The position numbers were made by a program, and so were the translations under genes. Positions 16,797 through 26,890 of a DNA stretch of 64,000 nt are shown piece by piece. The stretch is from JBBQED01 sp038320345. GTDB taxonomy: Bacteria; Bacteroidota; Bacteroidia; AKYH767-A; OLB10. The notes under the pieces were generated by a model. The model did no database searches. It had not been told where the DNA came from and saw only the letters and a program-made list of their open reading frames with translations. The stretch's first letter is position 1, and each line of letters begins with the position of its first letter. The stretch covers positions 1 to 64,000 of the forward strand of contig JBBQED010000007.1 in NCBI GenBank assembly GCA_038320345.1, in the 5' to 3' direction.

Positions 16797-19097
16797 ATGA
16801 TTTATCGTCAGTTTATAACCCGTTTCATTCGCTCCTTTCCGGTTCAGCTTGTTGTTATGCACTTCAAGAAGAACCAGATCATGATGCTATACTGGTTATT
16901 ACTGTTCGGCTTTATCACCGAAACTATTTCCAAGAAGTATGGAATACCCTTTCTCTTCTTAGATCCTGAATACATGGGGCATGTAGGAAACCGTGCATTC
17001 TTCATCATTGGATTATGTCTGGGTGCTTTTATCATGGCTTTTAATATCACCAGTTTTATCCTAAACAGTTTTCGCTTCCCGTTTCTTGCGACGCTTAGCA
17101 GGACTTTCATGAAATACTCGCATAATAATTTTATTATTCCTGGAACTTTCGTGCTCGTTTATTGTATTCGCATTTTCGATTTCCAACATAACAGTCAGCT
17201 GAAAGAAGTAGGTCCAATTCTCTTGAACATTTTCGTATTCTTAATTGGAATTATTTCTGTAATGTATTTCACACTGCGTTATTTTATGGTTACGAATAAA
17301 GATATCTATAAACTTTTCGGAGTAGAATATGCGGATAACGATATTACATCACCAGCCGGGCCTTATTCCACTGGGGTGAAAAAAAATGCATGGAGAGTAG
17401 ATACTTATCTGGCCTTTCCATTCAAAGTAAAACTTGTAAGGGATGCGCGACACTATAAACGCTACATGCTGGAACAAGTATTTCGTCAGAATCATATTAA
17501 CGCAGCTGTAGTAGAGTTAGTGGTTTTTATCACGTTCATCGTTCTAGGATTATTTAGAGATTATCCTCTTTTCAGAATTCCTGCAGGTGGTAGTGTGCTC
17601 TTGTTATTTACGATGTTATTGATGTTGAGTGGAGTTTTTCGCTATTGGCTTCGTGCTTGGGCGAATACTGCTTTGATCATTGCCTTCATCGCACTCAATT
17701 TTTTCTCACAGTTTGAATCTATTAATCCGAGGAATCAAGCTTATGGCTTAAATTACACTACTACTAAAGCAGTATATAGCAGAGAAAAACTAGAAGAACA
17801 AGTAAGTCCTGAAATACTGAAATCTGATATCAATCATACTGTCCAGATTCTTGAAAGATGGAAAAAGAAATGGGCAGATCGCGGAGTTGAAAAACCGAAA
17901 ATGGTATTGCTAAATGTAAGTGGAGGTGGAGTACGTTCCTGCGTATTTACATTCCGCACATTGCAACTGATTGATAGCACGTATAACGGTTACCTCTTAC
18001 CGCAAACCACATTTATTTCTGGTTCTTCAGGAGGAATGATCAGCGCGTGTTATTACCGAGAACTCTTTCTGACTTTCCATGATTCCCTGATGAAAGCGAA
18101 TCAGTCCATGGATAATCGTTTTTTACTGAATACCGGAAAAGATTTACTCAACTCCATTGCCTTTAGTGCAACGGTTGCCGATTTATTCATGAATGTACAA
18201 CAGTTTAGTGATGGCAAGTACAGGTATGCTAAAGACCGTGCTTACGCTTTCGAAGAACAACTGATGGAAAATACCGGTCAGTTACTCGATAAAAGATTAA
18301 GAGACTATTATCAGCCAGAAGTCAATGCCGATATCCCTATGCTAGTTATAGCTCCCACGATCATCAATGATGGAAGAGTTTTACAAATTTCTCCTCAGCC
18401 AGTGAGTTACCTATTACAGGAATATGAAAAAGAGAATGAAGATTATAATCAAGTTGCAAATGGGGTCGACTTTCAACGATTCTTTGCGGAACAAGATGCT
18501 GCTAATCTAAAAATAAGCAGTGCTTTGAGAATGAATTCTGCATTTCCTTATGTGATGCCGGCCATTTCTTTACCGAGTGAGCCTGCTATGGAAGTAATGG
18601 ATGCAGGGATCCGTGATAATTACGGAATAATGAATTCCATTCAGTTTCTGTATACCTTCAGAGAATGGATTGCAGAGAATACTTCGGGAGTGGTGATGGT
18701 ACAGATCCGTGACACGCATAAGAAGCCTCAGGTTGAAGATAACAGTGTAAAAACGATTATTGAAAAATTAATGGCACCGATGCGCAATTTATCGGGCAAC
18801 TTTTTAATTATGCAAGATTATAGTTTCGATCGCTACTTAGGATATGCGAAGAGCTGGTATAAAGGTCCACTTGATTTCGTGGTTTTTCAGATGCCAGAAA
18901 CCGATGAAAAGATTTCATTGAGTTGGCATCTTACGGAAAGAGAAAAGAAGTTTCTGAAAGGTGCTGCCCTCAATCCTGAAAACCGTAAAGCATTAGAGAA
19001 ACTCAAACGTGTTTTACCTCCTGAATTTAATAATCTGCCAATTGCCTCAAAGCCGAAAGGAAACGGTCCTTCGGCAAGAAGTTCCACTCGAGAGTAG
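16797..19097 (+). CDS. Membrane protein with C-terminal patatin-like phospholipase domain
   Basis: A 766-aa protein. The first about 340 residues are largely hydrophobic, with several transmembrane segments. The C-terminal half is a patatin domain: oxyanion motif SGGGVRS (about residue 375), nucleophile Ser411 in the GSSGG elbow, and catalytic Asp602 in DAGIRDNYG, where Ala replaces the usual Gly of the DG(G/A) motif. It should hydrolyse acyl esters of membrane lipids. An open frame reaches back to 16695 without a good start; ATG 16797 is preferred. It follows cdsA, suggesting phospholipid turnover. Its last 71 bp overlap the convergent E1 gene. Confidence 0.8.
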   Translation: MIYRQFITRFIRSFPVQLVVMHFKKNQIMMLYWLLLFGFITETISKKYGIPFLFLDPEYMGHVGNRAFFIIGLCLGAFIMAFNITSFILNSFRFPFLATLSRTFMKYSHNNFIIPGTFVLVYCIRIFDFQHNSQLKEVGPILLNIFVFLIGIISVMYFTLRYFMVTNKDIYKLFGVEYADNDITSPAGPYSTGVKKNAWRVDTYLAFPFKVKLVRDARHYKRYMLEQVFRQNHINAAVVELVVFITFIVLGLFRDYPLFRIPAGGSVLLLFTMLLMLSGVFRYWLRAWANTALIIAFIALNFFSQFESINPRNQAYGLNYTTTKAVYSREKLEEQVSPEILKSDINHTVQILERWKKKWADRGVEKPKMVLLNVSGGGVRSCVFTFRTLQLIDSTYNGYLLPQTTFISGSSGGMISACYYRELFLTFHDSLMKANQSMDNRFLLNTGKDLLNSIAFSATVADLFMNVQQFSDGKYRYAKDRAYAFEEQLMENTGQLLDKRLRDYYQPEVNADIPMLVIAPTIINDGRVLQISPQPVSYLLQEYEKENEDYNQVANGVDFQRFFAEQDAANLKISSALRMNSAFPYVMPAISLPSEPAMEVMDAGIRDNYGIMNSIQFLYTFREWIAENTSGVVMVQIRDTHKKPQVEDNSVKTIIEKLMAPMRNLSGNFLIMQDYSFDRYLGYAKSWYKGPLDFVVFQMPETDEKISLSWHLTEREKKFLKGAALNPENRKALEKLKRVLPPEFNNLPIASKPKGNGPSARSSTRE

Positions 19098-21033
19098 TCG
19101 ACATTGGTACGGGAGTATCTAATGAGCCTATTCGTACAGGAGGAGCATCTAGAAAAGGAAAACATTTTTCAACGATCCTCGACGTTATCTCCGCACCTAT
19201 GCCACCTGTAATGGTGTCTTCATGCATTACAATTACTTTCCCGGTTTTCTTTACTGATGCCATCACAGCTTCTTCATCCCATGGAAGTAAGGTTCTCAAA
19301 TCGATTAAATCAGCAGCAATATCAGTGTTATTATCCAATGCCTCTATCGCCCAGTGAACACCTAAACCATAAGTTACGATGGTTAAATCTGCTCCTTCCC
19401 TTACTAGTTTCGCTTTACCAATTTCCGTTGTATAATAATCATCAGGAACATCACCACTAATACTTCTGTAGAGTGCTTTATGCTCGAAATACATGACAGG
19501 ATTCGGATCTTCAATAGCAGCTGCAATTAATCCTTTTGCATCGTCCGGAAATGCAGGATATACAATTTTTAATCCCGGTACATGGAAAAACCAAGCTTCA
19601 TTCGACTGAGAATGGAAAGGACCGGCGCCCGTTCCTGCTCCAGTTGGCATCCGCACAACAACATCTACATTTTGTCCCCATCGATAATGTGTCTTGGCTA
19701 GATTATTTACAATCTGATTAAAGCCACATGTTACAAAGTCGGCGAATTGCATCTCTACAATTGCTTTATATCCATTGATCGAAAGTCCTAAACCAGCTCC
19801 TACAATTGCTGACTCACACAAAGGAGTATTTCGAACTCTATCACGACCAAATTCTTCTAGAAAACCTGCGGTCAATTTAAACACACCACCATAATCGGCA
19901 ATGTCCTGACCCATGATCACGAGATTTCTGTGCTTCTGCATGGCCTGACGCATTCCATCACTTATAGCATCCAAAAATCGCTTTTCTGATTTTGCAGAAG
20001 TTGCTGGAGGAATTGCAATTTTAGGAGCAGAGGCAAACAAATCATATACTTCTGTGGCCGTATCTGGTTCAATTTCTTTTTCAGCCCATGAAATCTCTAA
20101 ACCACTTTCAATTTCTTCTTTGATACCAGCACGAATCATACTTACAAAATCCTCATCGATAATTTTTTCCGACAATAAATAATCTTCATAGTTTCTGATC
20201 GGATCCTTCTTTCCCCATTCTTCAAATAACTCTTGAGGAACGTATTTAGTTCCGGAGGCTTCTTCATGTCCACGCATTCTAAAAGTTAGACATTCCAAAA
20301 TTATTGGACGAGGATTTTCTCTCATCGATTTTGCCAATCGATCTACCGTGCTATATACCTCGAGAATATTATTTCCATCCACCTGCACCCCTTCGATTCC
20401 ATATCCAATTGCTTTGTCAATAAATTGCTTACAACGGAATTGATCGCGACTTGGTGTAGATAATCCATAACCATTATTTTCAATCACGAAGATTACGGGA
20501 AGATCCCAAACTGCTGCAACATTTATACTTTCATGGAAATCGCCTTCACTACTTGCACCATCGCCGGTAAAAACTGCGGTTACATGATTTTTCTTTTTGA
20601 TAACATCAGCCAATGCAATTCCGTCGGCAACACCCATTTGAGGTCCCAAATGAGAAATCATCCCAATAATTTTATACTCCTGGGTTCCCATGTGAAAAGA
20701 GCGATCTCTTCCTTTGGTAAATCCACCTGGCTTACCTGTAAACTGAGAAAAGAGGCGATGAAGTGGGATCCCACGAACAGTAAAAACACCTAGATTACGG
20801 TGCATCGGAAGGATATACTCTTCTCGGTATAAAGCCATTGAAAGCCCTACGGAAATAGCTTCTTGACCGATTCCCGAGAACCATTTGCCGATTTTCCCCT
20901 GACGAAGGAGTACCAGCATTTTCTCCTCGATCATCCTAGGCTTTAATAATGCCTTATAAAGATTTAGAAGTGTCTCATTATCCAGACCTTCCCTATTATA
21001 GTGTATGCTCTGCTCAGTCATTAACATATCCAT
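19027..21033 (-). CDS. 2-oxoacid dehydrogenase E1, fused alpha and beta subunits
   Basis: Decarboxylates a 2-oxoacid with thiamine diphosphate and passes the acyl group to E2 lipoyl. Residues about 15-330 are E1 alpha with the TPP motif GDGASSEGDFHES ... ENN. Residues about 345-668 are E1 beta (MGQDIADYGGVFK; GAGPFHSQ; C-terminal SLDTPVPMSTTLEWNFLP). The fusion is common in Bacteroidota. The substrate (pyruvate or branched-chain acids) cannot be decided. A TTG lies at 21048; ATG 21033 is chosen, with later in-frame ATGs at 21027 and 21021 also possible. The likely E2 partner is at 30438, not adjacent. Confidence 0.92.
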   Translation of the reverse strand: MDMLMTEQSIHYNREGLDNETLLNLYKALLKPRMIEEKMLVLLRQGKIGKWFSGIGQEAISVGLSMALYREEYILPMHRNLGVFTVRGIPLHRLFSQFTGKPGGFTKGRDRSFHMGTQEYKIIGMISHLGPQMGVADGIALADVIKKKNHVTAVFTGDGASSEGDFHESINVAAVWDLPVIFVIENNGYGLSTPSRDQFRCKQFIDKAIGYGIEGVQVDGNNILEVYSTVDRLAKSMRENPRPIILECLTFRMRGHEEASGTKYVPQELFEEWGKKDPIRNYEDYLLSEKIIDEDFVSMIRAGIKEEIESGLEISWAEKEIEPDTATEVYDLFASAPKIAIPPATSAKSEKRFLDAISDGMRQAMQKHRNLVIMGQDIADYGGVFKLTAGFLEEFGRDRVRNTPLCESAIVGAGLGLSINGYKAIVEMQFADFVTCGFNQIVNNLAKTHYRWGQNVDVVVRMPTGAGTGAGPFHSQSNEAWFFHVPGLKIVYPAFPDDAKGLIAAAIEDPNPVMYFEHKALYRSISGDVPDDYYTTEIGKAKLVREGADLTIVTYGLGVHWAIEALDNNTDIAADLIDLRTLLPWDEEAVMASVKKTGKVIVMHEDTITGGIGAEITSRIVEKCFPFLDAPPVRIGSLDTPVPMSTTLEWNFLPKDRFLSALRQLADY

Positions 21034-21100
21034 GTAATTCTTCCCCAAAATTACCCCTTTTTTACCCCATGATTCAAAGAGATTGCCGAAATTTGTAACA

Positions 21101-21238
21101 ATGATTCAGAATATCATCTCCTTAGTATTAGTCTTGATCGCGTCCTTTTTTATTGGAAAGCGGTTTTGGGATACTTTTCGGCATAAAAAAACCACTGCGG
21201 GCTGCGCTAAATGCGACCTGAATACTGAAAAAAAATAA
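21101..21238 (+). CDS. Small FeoB-associated-like Cys-rich membrane protein
   Basis: A 45-aa frame: an N-terminal transmembrane helix (about residues 4-18), a basic stretch, then CAKC followed by DLNTEKK. This helix-plus-CxxC layout resembles the 'FeoB-associated Cys-rich membrane protein' family, but no feoB is nearby. It sits alone between the divergent E1 start and a strong terminator, which supports it being a real gene. The assignment is by layout only. Confidence 0.6.
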   Translation: MIQNIISLVLVLIASFFIGKRFWDTFRHKKTTAGCAKCDLNTEKK

Positions 21239-21263
21239 CCACCGGTTTTTCCGATGGTTATTT
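21233..21263. terminator. Terminator between the small membrane protein and lon
   Basis: AAATAACCACCGG pairs with CCGATGGTTATTT (one mismatch) around TTTTT. Both flanks are A/T-rich, so it can serve the small gene and the end of lon. Confidence 0.75.
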
Positions 21264-21286
21264 GAATCTCACTTAAATTTTCCTGA

Positions 21287-23842
21287 TTATCTGATTTTCT
21301 TTTTCTTGATTGCAGGTTTTTTTATGCGCTCTTGAACCTTCACAACTTTTGGCAATGCTACTTTACCATTCTCTTTATGTGAAGATGGATTTAAATCAAT
21401 TTCATCCTTTACCTTTTGCGGAATTAATGCAATGCTCAACACTTCCATCATATCTTCTACATAATGAAAATGCAGATCGCTTATGTATTCAGGTTTAATA
21501 TCGAGAATATCTTTTTCATTGTCCTTACATAAAATAATCTCTTTAATGCCCGCTCGTTTTGCTGCAAGTATTTTTTCCTTGATCCCTCCTACTGGCAATA
21601 CTTTTCCTCTCAAAGTAATCTCTCCAGTCATTGCTAATTTATGCTTCACACGACGCTGTGTAAAAAGAGAGGCAAGCGAGGTTAACATAGTAACACCAGC
21701 AGAAGGTCCGTCCTTTGGAGTTGCTCCTTCAGGAACGTGAATGTGCACATTCCAGTTATCGAAAACTTTAGAATCTACTTTCAACTGCCCTGCATGTGCT
21801 TTCAAAAAAGCGAGTGCGATTACTGCTGATTCTTTCATCACATCACCGAGGTTACCCGTTAACGTTAGTCTTCCATTTCCTTTGCTGATACTAGATTCAA
21901 TGAAAAGAATACTTCCTCCATTTGAATTCCAAGCAAGACCTGTTACAACACCTGCTACCTCATTACTGATTAATTTATTGGAAAGGAAACGTGGTGCACC
22001 TAATGCTTTCTGAATAATAGTTTCATCTACTTTAGAAGGTGCTTTTTCTTCCATGGCTACCAATTTTGCAACAGAGCGAACTACGGAAGCAATGCACTTT
22101 TCAAGAGTACGAACTCCCGACTCCCAGGTATACTGCTCAATAATTATTTTGAGCATGCCCGGAGAAAAGGTCAGAGTGTTTGGTTTTAATCCATGTGCAT
22201 CGAGCTGTTTTGAAATCAGATGCTTGTGCGCAATATGAATTTTTTCTTCAAGTGTGTACCCGCTCATCTCAATAATTTCGAGACGATCTCTTAATGCTGG
22301 TTGAATTGATCCGAGAGAATTTGCAGTTGCAATGAACAAGACTTTTGAAAGATCATATTCGATCTCAACATAGTTATCATAAAATGCAGTGTTCTGTTCA
22401 GGATCTAAAACTTCCAACAATGCACTAGAGGGGTCACCATGAAAATCATTGGTCAACTTATCAATTTCATCGAGTATAAATACCGGATTGGATGATTTTG
22501 CTTTCTTGATATTCTGCATGATCCTACCAGGCATCGCACCAATATATGTTTTACGATGACCACGGATTTCTGCTTCATCACGTAATCCACCCAGCGACAT
22601 CCGAATATATTTTCTTCCTAAAGCTTCTGCTATTGATTTACCAAGAGAAGTTTTACCAACTCCAGGAGGACCTACCAGACACATAATCGGAGATTTCATA
22701 TCCTTCTTCAACTTAATCACAGCGAGGTATTCAAGGATTCTGTTTTTAACTTTATCGAGTCCATAATGATCACGATTGAGAATTCTCTCTGCTCTTTTCA
22801 GATCATAGATATCAGTTGTTGTTTCATCCCAAGGAAGTTCAAGCAAGAGATCAAGATAATTCATTGTTACTGAATATTCAGCAGCAGCAGGATTTATTCG
22901 TCCCAGACGATCCATCTCTTTATTAAAAACTTCTTCTACGGCGGCAGTCCATTTCTTCGACTTGGCACGCTCACGCATTTCAGTAAGTTCTTTATCCGGA
23001 GTATTTCCGCCTAATTCTTCCTGAATGGTTTTGAGTTGCTGATTCAAAAAATATTCGCGCTGCTGACGATCAATATCCGTTTTCACTTTACTCTGAATCT
23101 GATTCTTCAACTCTAGCATTTGTAACTCTTTGGTAAGATGTTCAAGTACTTTCGTTGCACGCAATTTCAGATCATTCATTTCAAGCAACATCTGTTTCTT
23201 TTCAACATCGGCATTCATGTTCGATGAAATGAAATTGATCAGAAAAGAAGGACTTTCGATATTACGAATTGCAAAACTTGCTTCAGTAGGTATATTGGGT
23301 GAACCCTGAATAATCTGCATTGAGATGTCTTTCAGAGAATCAACTATCGCACTAAACTCCTGATCACGATCTACTTTGGCATGATCCACAAAAGCCTCAA
23401 TTTTTGCTTTCATATAAGGCTCCTCTTGAACCATGGATTTCAATTTAAAGCGACGTTTTCCTTGAATGATCACTGTCGTATTTCCATCTGGCATCCTCAG
23501 CATCTTCAAAATCTGAGCTACTGTACCGATTTCGTTAAGATCATTCATTTTAGGATCCTCAACACTCACATCTTTTTGAGAAACCACACCAATAATTCGG
23601 TCGGAAGCATAAGCATCTTTGATCAGACGGATAGATTTATCTCTTCCTACTGTAATCGGAATCACTACTCCAGGAAAAAGCACTGTGTTTCTTAGCGGCA
23701 GTACCGACACAATGTCCGGTAACTGCTCATTGTTCATTTGCTCCTCGTCTTCGTGCGTTAAGAGGGGAATTAATTCCGGCTCATCGTCATTTACGCTTAA
23801 AGAATTGAAAGGAAGGTCGTTATAATTGTGATCTGATTTCAT
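21287..23842 (-). CDS. lon: ATP-dependent serine protease Lon
   Basis: Degrades misfolded and regulatory proteins in the cytoplasm. The N-terminal substrate-binding domain begins with LPLRNTVLFPGVVIP. The AAA+ module has Walker A GPPGVGKTS and FILDEIDKL. The C-terminal protease domain carries the Ser-Lys dyad, with Ser in KDGPSAGVTM and the Lys about 43 residues later in GIKEKI. The final 40 residues are a lysine-rich tail (KKPAIKKKKIR). At 851 aa it is slightly longer than E. coli Lon. Confidence 0.97.
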   Translation of the reverse strand: MKSDHNYNDLPFNSLSVNDDEPELIPLLTHEDEEQMNNEQLPDIVSVLPLRNTVLFPGVVIPITVGRDKSIRLIKDAYASDRIIGVVSQKDVSVEDPKMNDLNEIGTVAQILKMLRMPDGNTTVIIQGKRRFKLKSMVQEEPYMKAKIEAFVDHAKVDRDQEFSAIVDSLKDISMQIIQGSPNIPTEASFAIRNIESPSFLINFISSNMNADVEKKQMLLEMNDLKLRATKVLEHLTKELQMLELKNQIQSKVKTDIDRQQREYFLNQQLKTIQEELGGNTPDKELTEMRERAKSKKWTAAVEEVFNKEMDRLGRINPAAAEYSVTMNYLDLLLELPWDETTTDIYDLKRAERILNRDHYGLDKVKNRILEYLAVIKLKKDMKSPIMCLVGPPGVGKTSLGKSIAEALGRKYIRMSLGGLRDEAEIRGHRKTYIGAMPGRIMQNIKKAKSSNPVFILDEIDKLTNDFHGDPSSALLEVLDPEQNTAFYDNYVEIEYDLSKVLFIATANSLGSIQPALRDRLEIIEMSGYTLEEKIHIAHKHLISKQLDAHGLKPNTLTFSPGMLKIIIEQYTWESGVRTLEKCIASVVRSVAKLVAMEEKAPSKVDETIIQKALGAPRFLSNKLISNEVAGVVTGLAWNSNGGSILFIESSISKGNGRLTLTGNLGDVMKESAVIALAFLKAHAGQLKVDSKVFDNWNVHIHVPEGATPKDGPSAGVTMLTSLASLFTQRRVKHKLAMTGEITLRGKVLPVGGIKEKILAAKRAGIKEIILCKDNEKDILDIKPEYISDLHFHYVEDMMEVLSIALIPQKVKDEIDLNPSSHKENGKVALPKVVKVQERIKKPAIKKKKIR

Positions 23843-23985
23843 AGTTAGAATGTCATTATGGCATTAAGAGCCATTAATTTAGAGGAACGGAGCCCTAGTC
23901 AAGCAATGTGCCAAAATAAAACAAGCATTATATCCAATAAATATTCGGGGTGTTTTGAAAAGATATTCGCTAGCATTCTTCAAGA

Positions 23986-25191
23986 TTAGTCTTCAATATG
24001 TGGTGGCTGTAACTGCATTAAATAAAGATGAGAGAGTATGTTTTTATCAGCTTCTGTAAACTGAATTTTTCTCCTGCCCATCACTTTTTCTGCGAGTTCG
24101 AGTGCTTTATCAATGATAAAGAGTTCATTGGTATCGGCTCCGCCCCAAGTAAAAGAAGGTACATATTTCTCTGGAAAACCTGCGCCAAAAATATTAGCAC
24201 TTACTCCTACCACAGTTCCAGTATTAAACATCGTATTGATCCCGCTTTTGCTATGATCTCCCAGAAACAATCCACAAAATTGTAAACCAGTTCCAACCAA
24301 ATCCTTTGCAGGGTAATTCCATATTTTTATTTCTGAATAATTATTTTTTAAATTAGAATTGTTGCTGTCGGCTCCCAAATTACACCATTCACCAATGACG
24401 CTGTTGCCTAAGAAACCATCATGTGCTTTATTCGAATTTCCAAAGAAAACAGAATTGCTTACTTCACCTCCTACTTTAGAACCAGGACCAATCGTTGTAG
24501 CTCCATAAATCTTTGCCCCCATTTTCAATACACTCTGATCACCCAATGAAAATGGCCCGCGGATCATACTACCTTCCATCACTTCTGCTTCTTTACCAAT
24601 ATAAATTGGACCTGTGGTTGCATTGAGCATTGAGCATTCCACAACTGCTCCTGGCTCTATAAAAATTTGATCTGGTTTACGTGTTTGATTAGAACTTGAA
24701 ATCACTTCAGAACGCCGGCCCTTGGTAACCAATATAAAATCATCTCTCAAGCATTTATCATTAAGTGTGAAAATATCCCATAAATTATTGATCATTATAG
24801 GACTCCCAGTATATAAAATGGACTCCACACCATGAAAAGGACTCACCGTTTCTTTTCCTTCTAGGAGAGAACGATCAACCCTTGCAGCAAGTAAACGATC
24901 ATTATTTACGATTTGCTGACCCTGCTTTAGACCCATTATCAATCGAAAAATGGATTCATCTGGAATAAGGGCTCCATTGATAATCAAACAATCCTTATCA
25001 GGGCTGAGTTGAAATCTTCCTGACAGATAAAATTGTGTAAGTGAGCCACTTGTACCTGCTGGAATTCCTGTTAACATTTCCCATTTCTGCCGGATCGTCA
25101 GTATTCCGATACGGATATCTGCAACAGGACGAGTGAACGTGAATGGAAGTAGCTGACTTCGACGGATATCATCTGCTAAAACGAGGTTCAT
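23986..25191 (-). CDS. GlmU-family-like sugar nucleotidyltransferase/hexapeptide protein
   Basis: A 401-aa protein with two parts. The N-terminal half (MNLVLADDIRRSQLLPFTFTRPVAD) resembles a nucleotidyltransferase, but the usual LAAGxGxRM nucleotide loop is missing. The C-terminal half is a left-handed beta-helix of hexapeptide repeats (for example IFIEPGAVV, GPIYIGKEA, IGPGSKVGG). The group is annotated GlmU-like in Bacteroidota, but N-acetylglucosamine-1-phosphate uridylylation is doubtful without the loop. The gene stands alone, divergent from the TPR gene. Confidence 0.72.
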   Translation of the reverse strand: MNLVLADDIRRSQLLPFTFTRPVADIRIGILTIRQKWEMLTGIPAGTSGSLTQFYLSGRFQLSPDKDCLIINGALIPDESIFRLIMGLKQGQQIVNNDRLLAARVDRSLLEGKETVSPFHGVESILYTGSPIMINNLWDIFTLNDKCLRDDFILVTKGRRSEVISSSNQTRKPDQIFIEPGAVVECSMLNATTGPIYIGKEAEVMEGSMIRGPFSLGDQSVLKMGAKIYGATTIGPGSKVGGEVSNSVFFGNSNKAHDGFLGNSVIGEWCNLGADSNNSNLKNNYSEIKIWNYPAKDLVGTGLQFCGLFLGDHSKSGINTMFNTGTVVGVSANIFGAGFPEKYVPSFTWGGADTNELFIIDKALELAEKVMGRRKIQFTEADKNILSHLYLMQLQPPHIED

Positions 25192-25343
25192 AACGGTGTA
25201 TCATTTCTGCGAATGTAATTCAAAATCTCCCTATGAAGGGAAGAAAAATACCGAAGAAGTGCGGAAAATTAATGAAATGCAATTTCTCATGGATTTAGAA
25301 GCCTTATTTACGGGTTTATTCTGTTTCTTTGATCAAACAATTT

Positions 25344-26831
25344 ATGCGCTTCTTATTCATCATTTTACTATTTTTTAGTGTAGCAGAATGTCAAGCTGAT
25401 TATAGCTGGACGAATCGATGTGCATCAGCCTACGATTATACGATGAGGCTCAATTTTAAAAAAGCCTCCCTTTTGCTGGCGGAAGAGAAACTTGAAAACC
25501 CCGAAAATCAAATTCCAGTTTATATTGAAAGTCAGATCGATTTTTTAAAATCATTTATTTCAGAAGACCAAGAAGATATCGATGGATTAAAAAAAAGAAA
25601 TGAAGTAAGAATTGAAGTATTACAAAAACATCCCGGAAAATCGCCTTACCAGCAACTTTGTATTGCTGAAATGTATTTGCAAATGGCTATCAGCAGACTA
25701 AAAGCGGAGGAGTATTTTGGGTCTGCTTATGATATTCGAAGAGCCTATAAAATTTTGGAGGATAATCAAAAAGCATTTCCGGATTTTAAGCCAAATCTCA
25801 GAGGACTCGGACTAATTCACGCGGCAGTAGGATCGATCCCTAAAAGTTATCAATGGGCCACTAATCTGATTGGACTCAATGGAACTATTCAACAGGGATT
25901 AGGTGAATTAAAAACGCTACTAGCAGCTACTTATAAGCAACCTGAGATATCTTATTTGAGAGATGAAACAATAGTTTTGCTTACTTTCTTAGAGCTGAAT
26001 CTTAAAAAAGAAAAAGATAATGAGGTGATTCGAAAACGATTTTATGGCGTCAGTAATTTAGCTGAGAAACCCCTTTTACTTTTTGCAAAAAGTGTATTTC
26101 ATTTTTCAATTGCAGAAAACGATAGTGTAATCTTATTACTTACTAATCGCAAACAAGATCCCGATGCATTTTATGTCAACTACCTTGATTTTATGGAAGG
26201 ATCAGCCCGACTTCATCATCTCGACTGGACTTCAGAAAAACTATTTCTGAAATATGTAAATAACTACAAAGGGAAAAGCTATGTAAAATCAGCATGGCAA
26301 AGATTAGCCTGGATTCGGTTCTTACAAGGCGATCTGAATGGTTACAACAACTATATGAAGAAATGTAGTGACGCAGCTAAAAACAAAGACATAACGGATG
26401 AAGATAAAGCAGCTATCAAAGAAGCGGAATCTGGAAATCCTCCTAACCTGATTTTGCTTAGGGCAAGACTTTTATTCGACGGTGGATATTACAATTTGGC
26501 ATTGGGAGAATTGGCAAATAAACCAGTAAGTAATTTCCCACGACAAAAAGATCAATTGGAATTTACCTATCGGCTGGCGCGAGTTTTTGATAAGCAAGAA
26601 AAAAAAGATAAAGCCATCGTATTTTATGAGCAAACTTTGAAAAATGGAGCCGCCCTCCCCTTTTATTTTGCAGCCAATTCCGCACTACTATTGGGGCAGT
26701 TGTATGAAGATCAAGGCAACAATGAAAAAGCCATTTTTTACTATAAGAAAACCCTGGAAATGAAAAATCACGAATTCCAAAACAGTATCGATCAAAAAGC
26801 AAAGTCAGGATTGAACCGAATGGGATTATAA
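25344..26831 (+). CDS. Secreted tetratricopeptide-repeat protein of unknown function
   Basis: A 495-aa protein with a signal peptide (MRFLFIILLFFSVAECQA). The rest is helical with TPR-like pairs; the clearest copy is near the C-terminus (ANSALLLGQLYEDQGNNEKA followed by IFYYKKTLEM). Middle segments such as GSARLHHLDW and SAWQRLAWIRFLQGDL also look TPR-like. A TTG at 25329 precedes the ATG, but 25344 begins at the signal. Such proteins usually scaffold envelope complexes. The next gene starts 59 bp downstream. Confidence 0.7.
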   Translation: MRFLFIILLFFSVAECQADYSWTNRCASAYDYTMRLNFKKASLLLAEEKLENPENQIPVYIESQIDFLKSFISEDQEDIDGLKKRNEVRIEVLQKHPGKSPYQQLCIAEMYLQMAISRLKAEEYFGSAYDIRRAYKILEDNQKAFPDFKPNLRGLGLIHAAVGSIPKSYQWATNLIGLNGTIQQGLGELKTLLAATYKQPEISYLRDETIVLLTFLELNLKKEKDNEVIRKRFYGVSNLAEKPLLLFAKSVFHFSIAENDSVILLLTNRKQDPDAFYVNYLDFMEGSARLHHLDWTSEKLFLKYVNNYKGKSYVKSAWQRLAWIRFLQGDLNGYNNYMKKCSDAAKNKDITDEDKAAIKEAESGNPPNLILLRARLLFDGGYYNLALGELANKPVSNFPRQKDQLEFTYRLARVFDKQEKKDKAIVFYEQTLKNGAALPFYFAANSALLLGQLYEDQGNNEKAIFYYKKTLEMKNHEFQNSIDQKAKSGLNRMGL

Positions 26832-26890
26832 TATGATGCTTCTAGAAAAAAAAATTACGCTGATATCAAACAATATTAACAGCCAGCATC

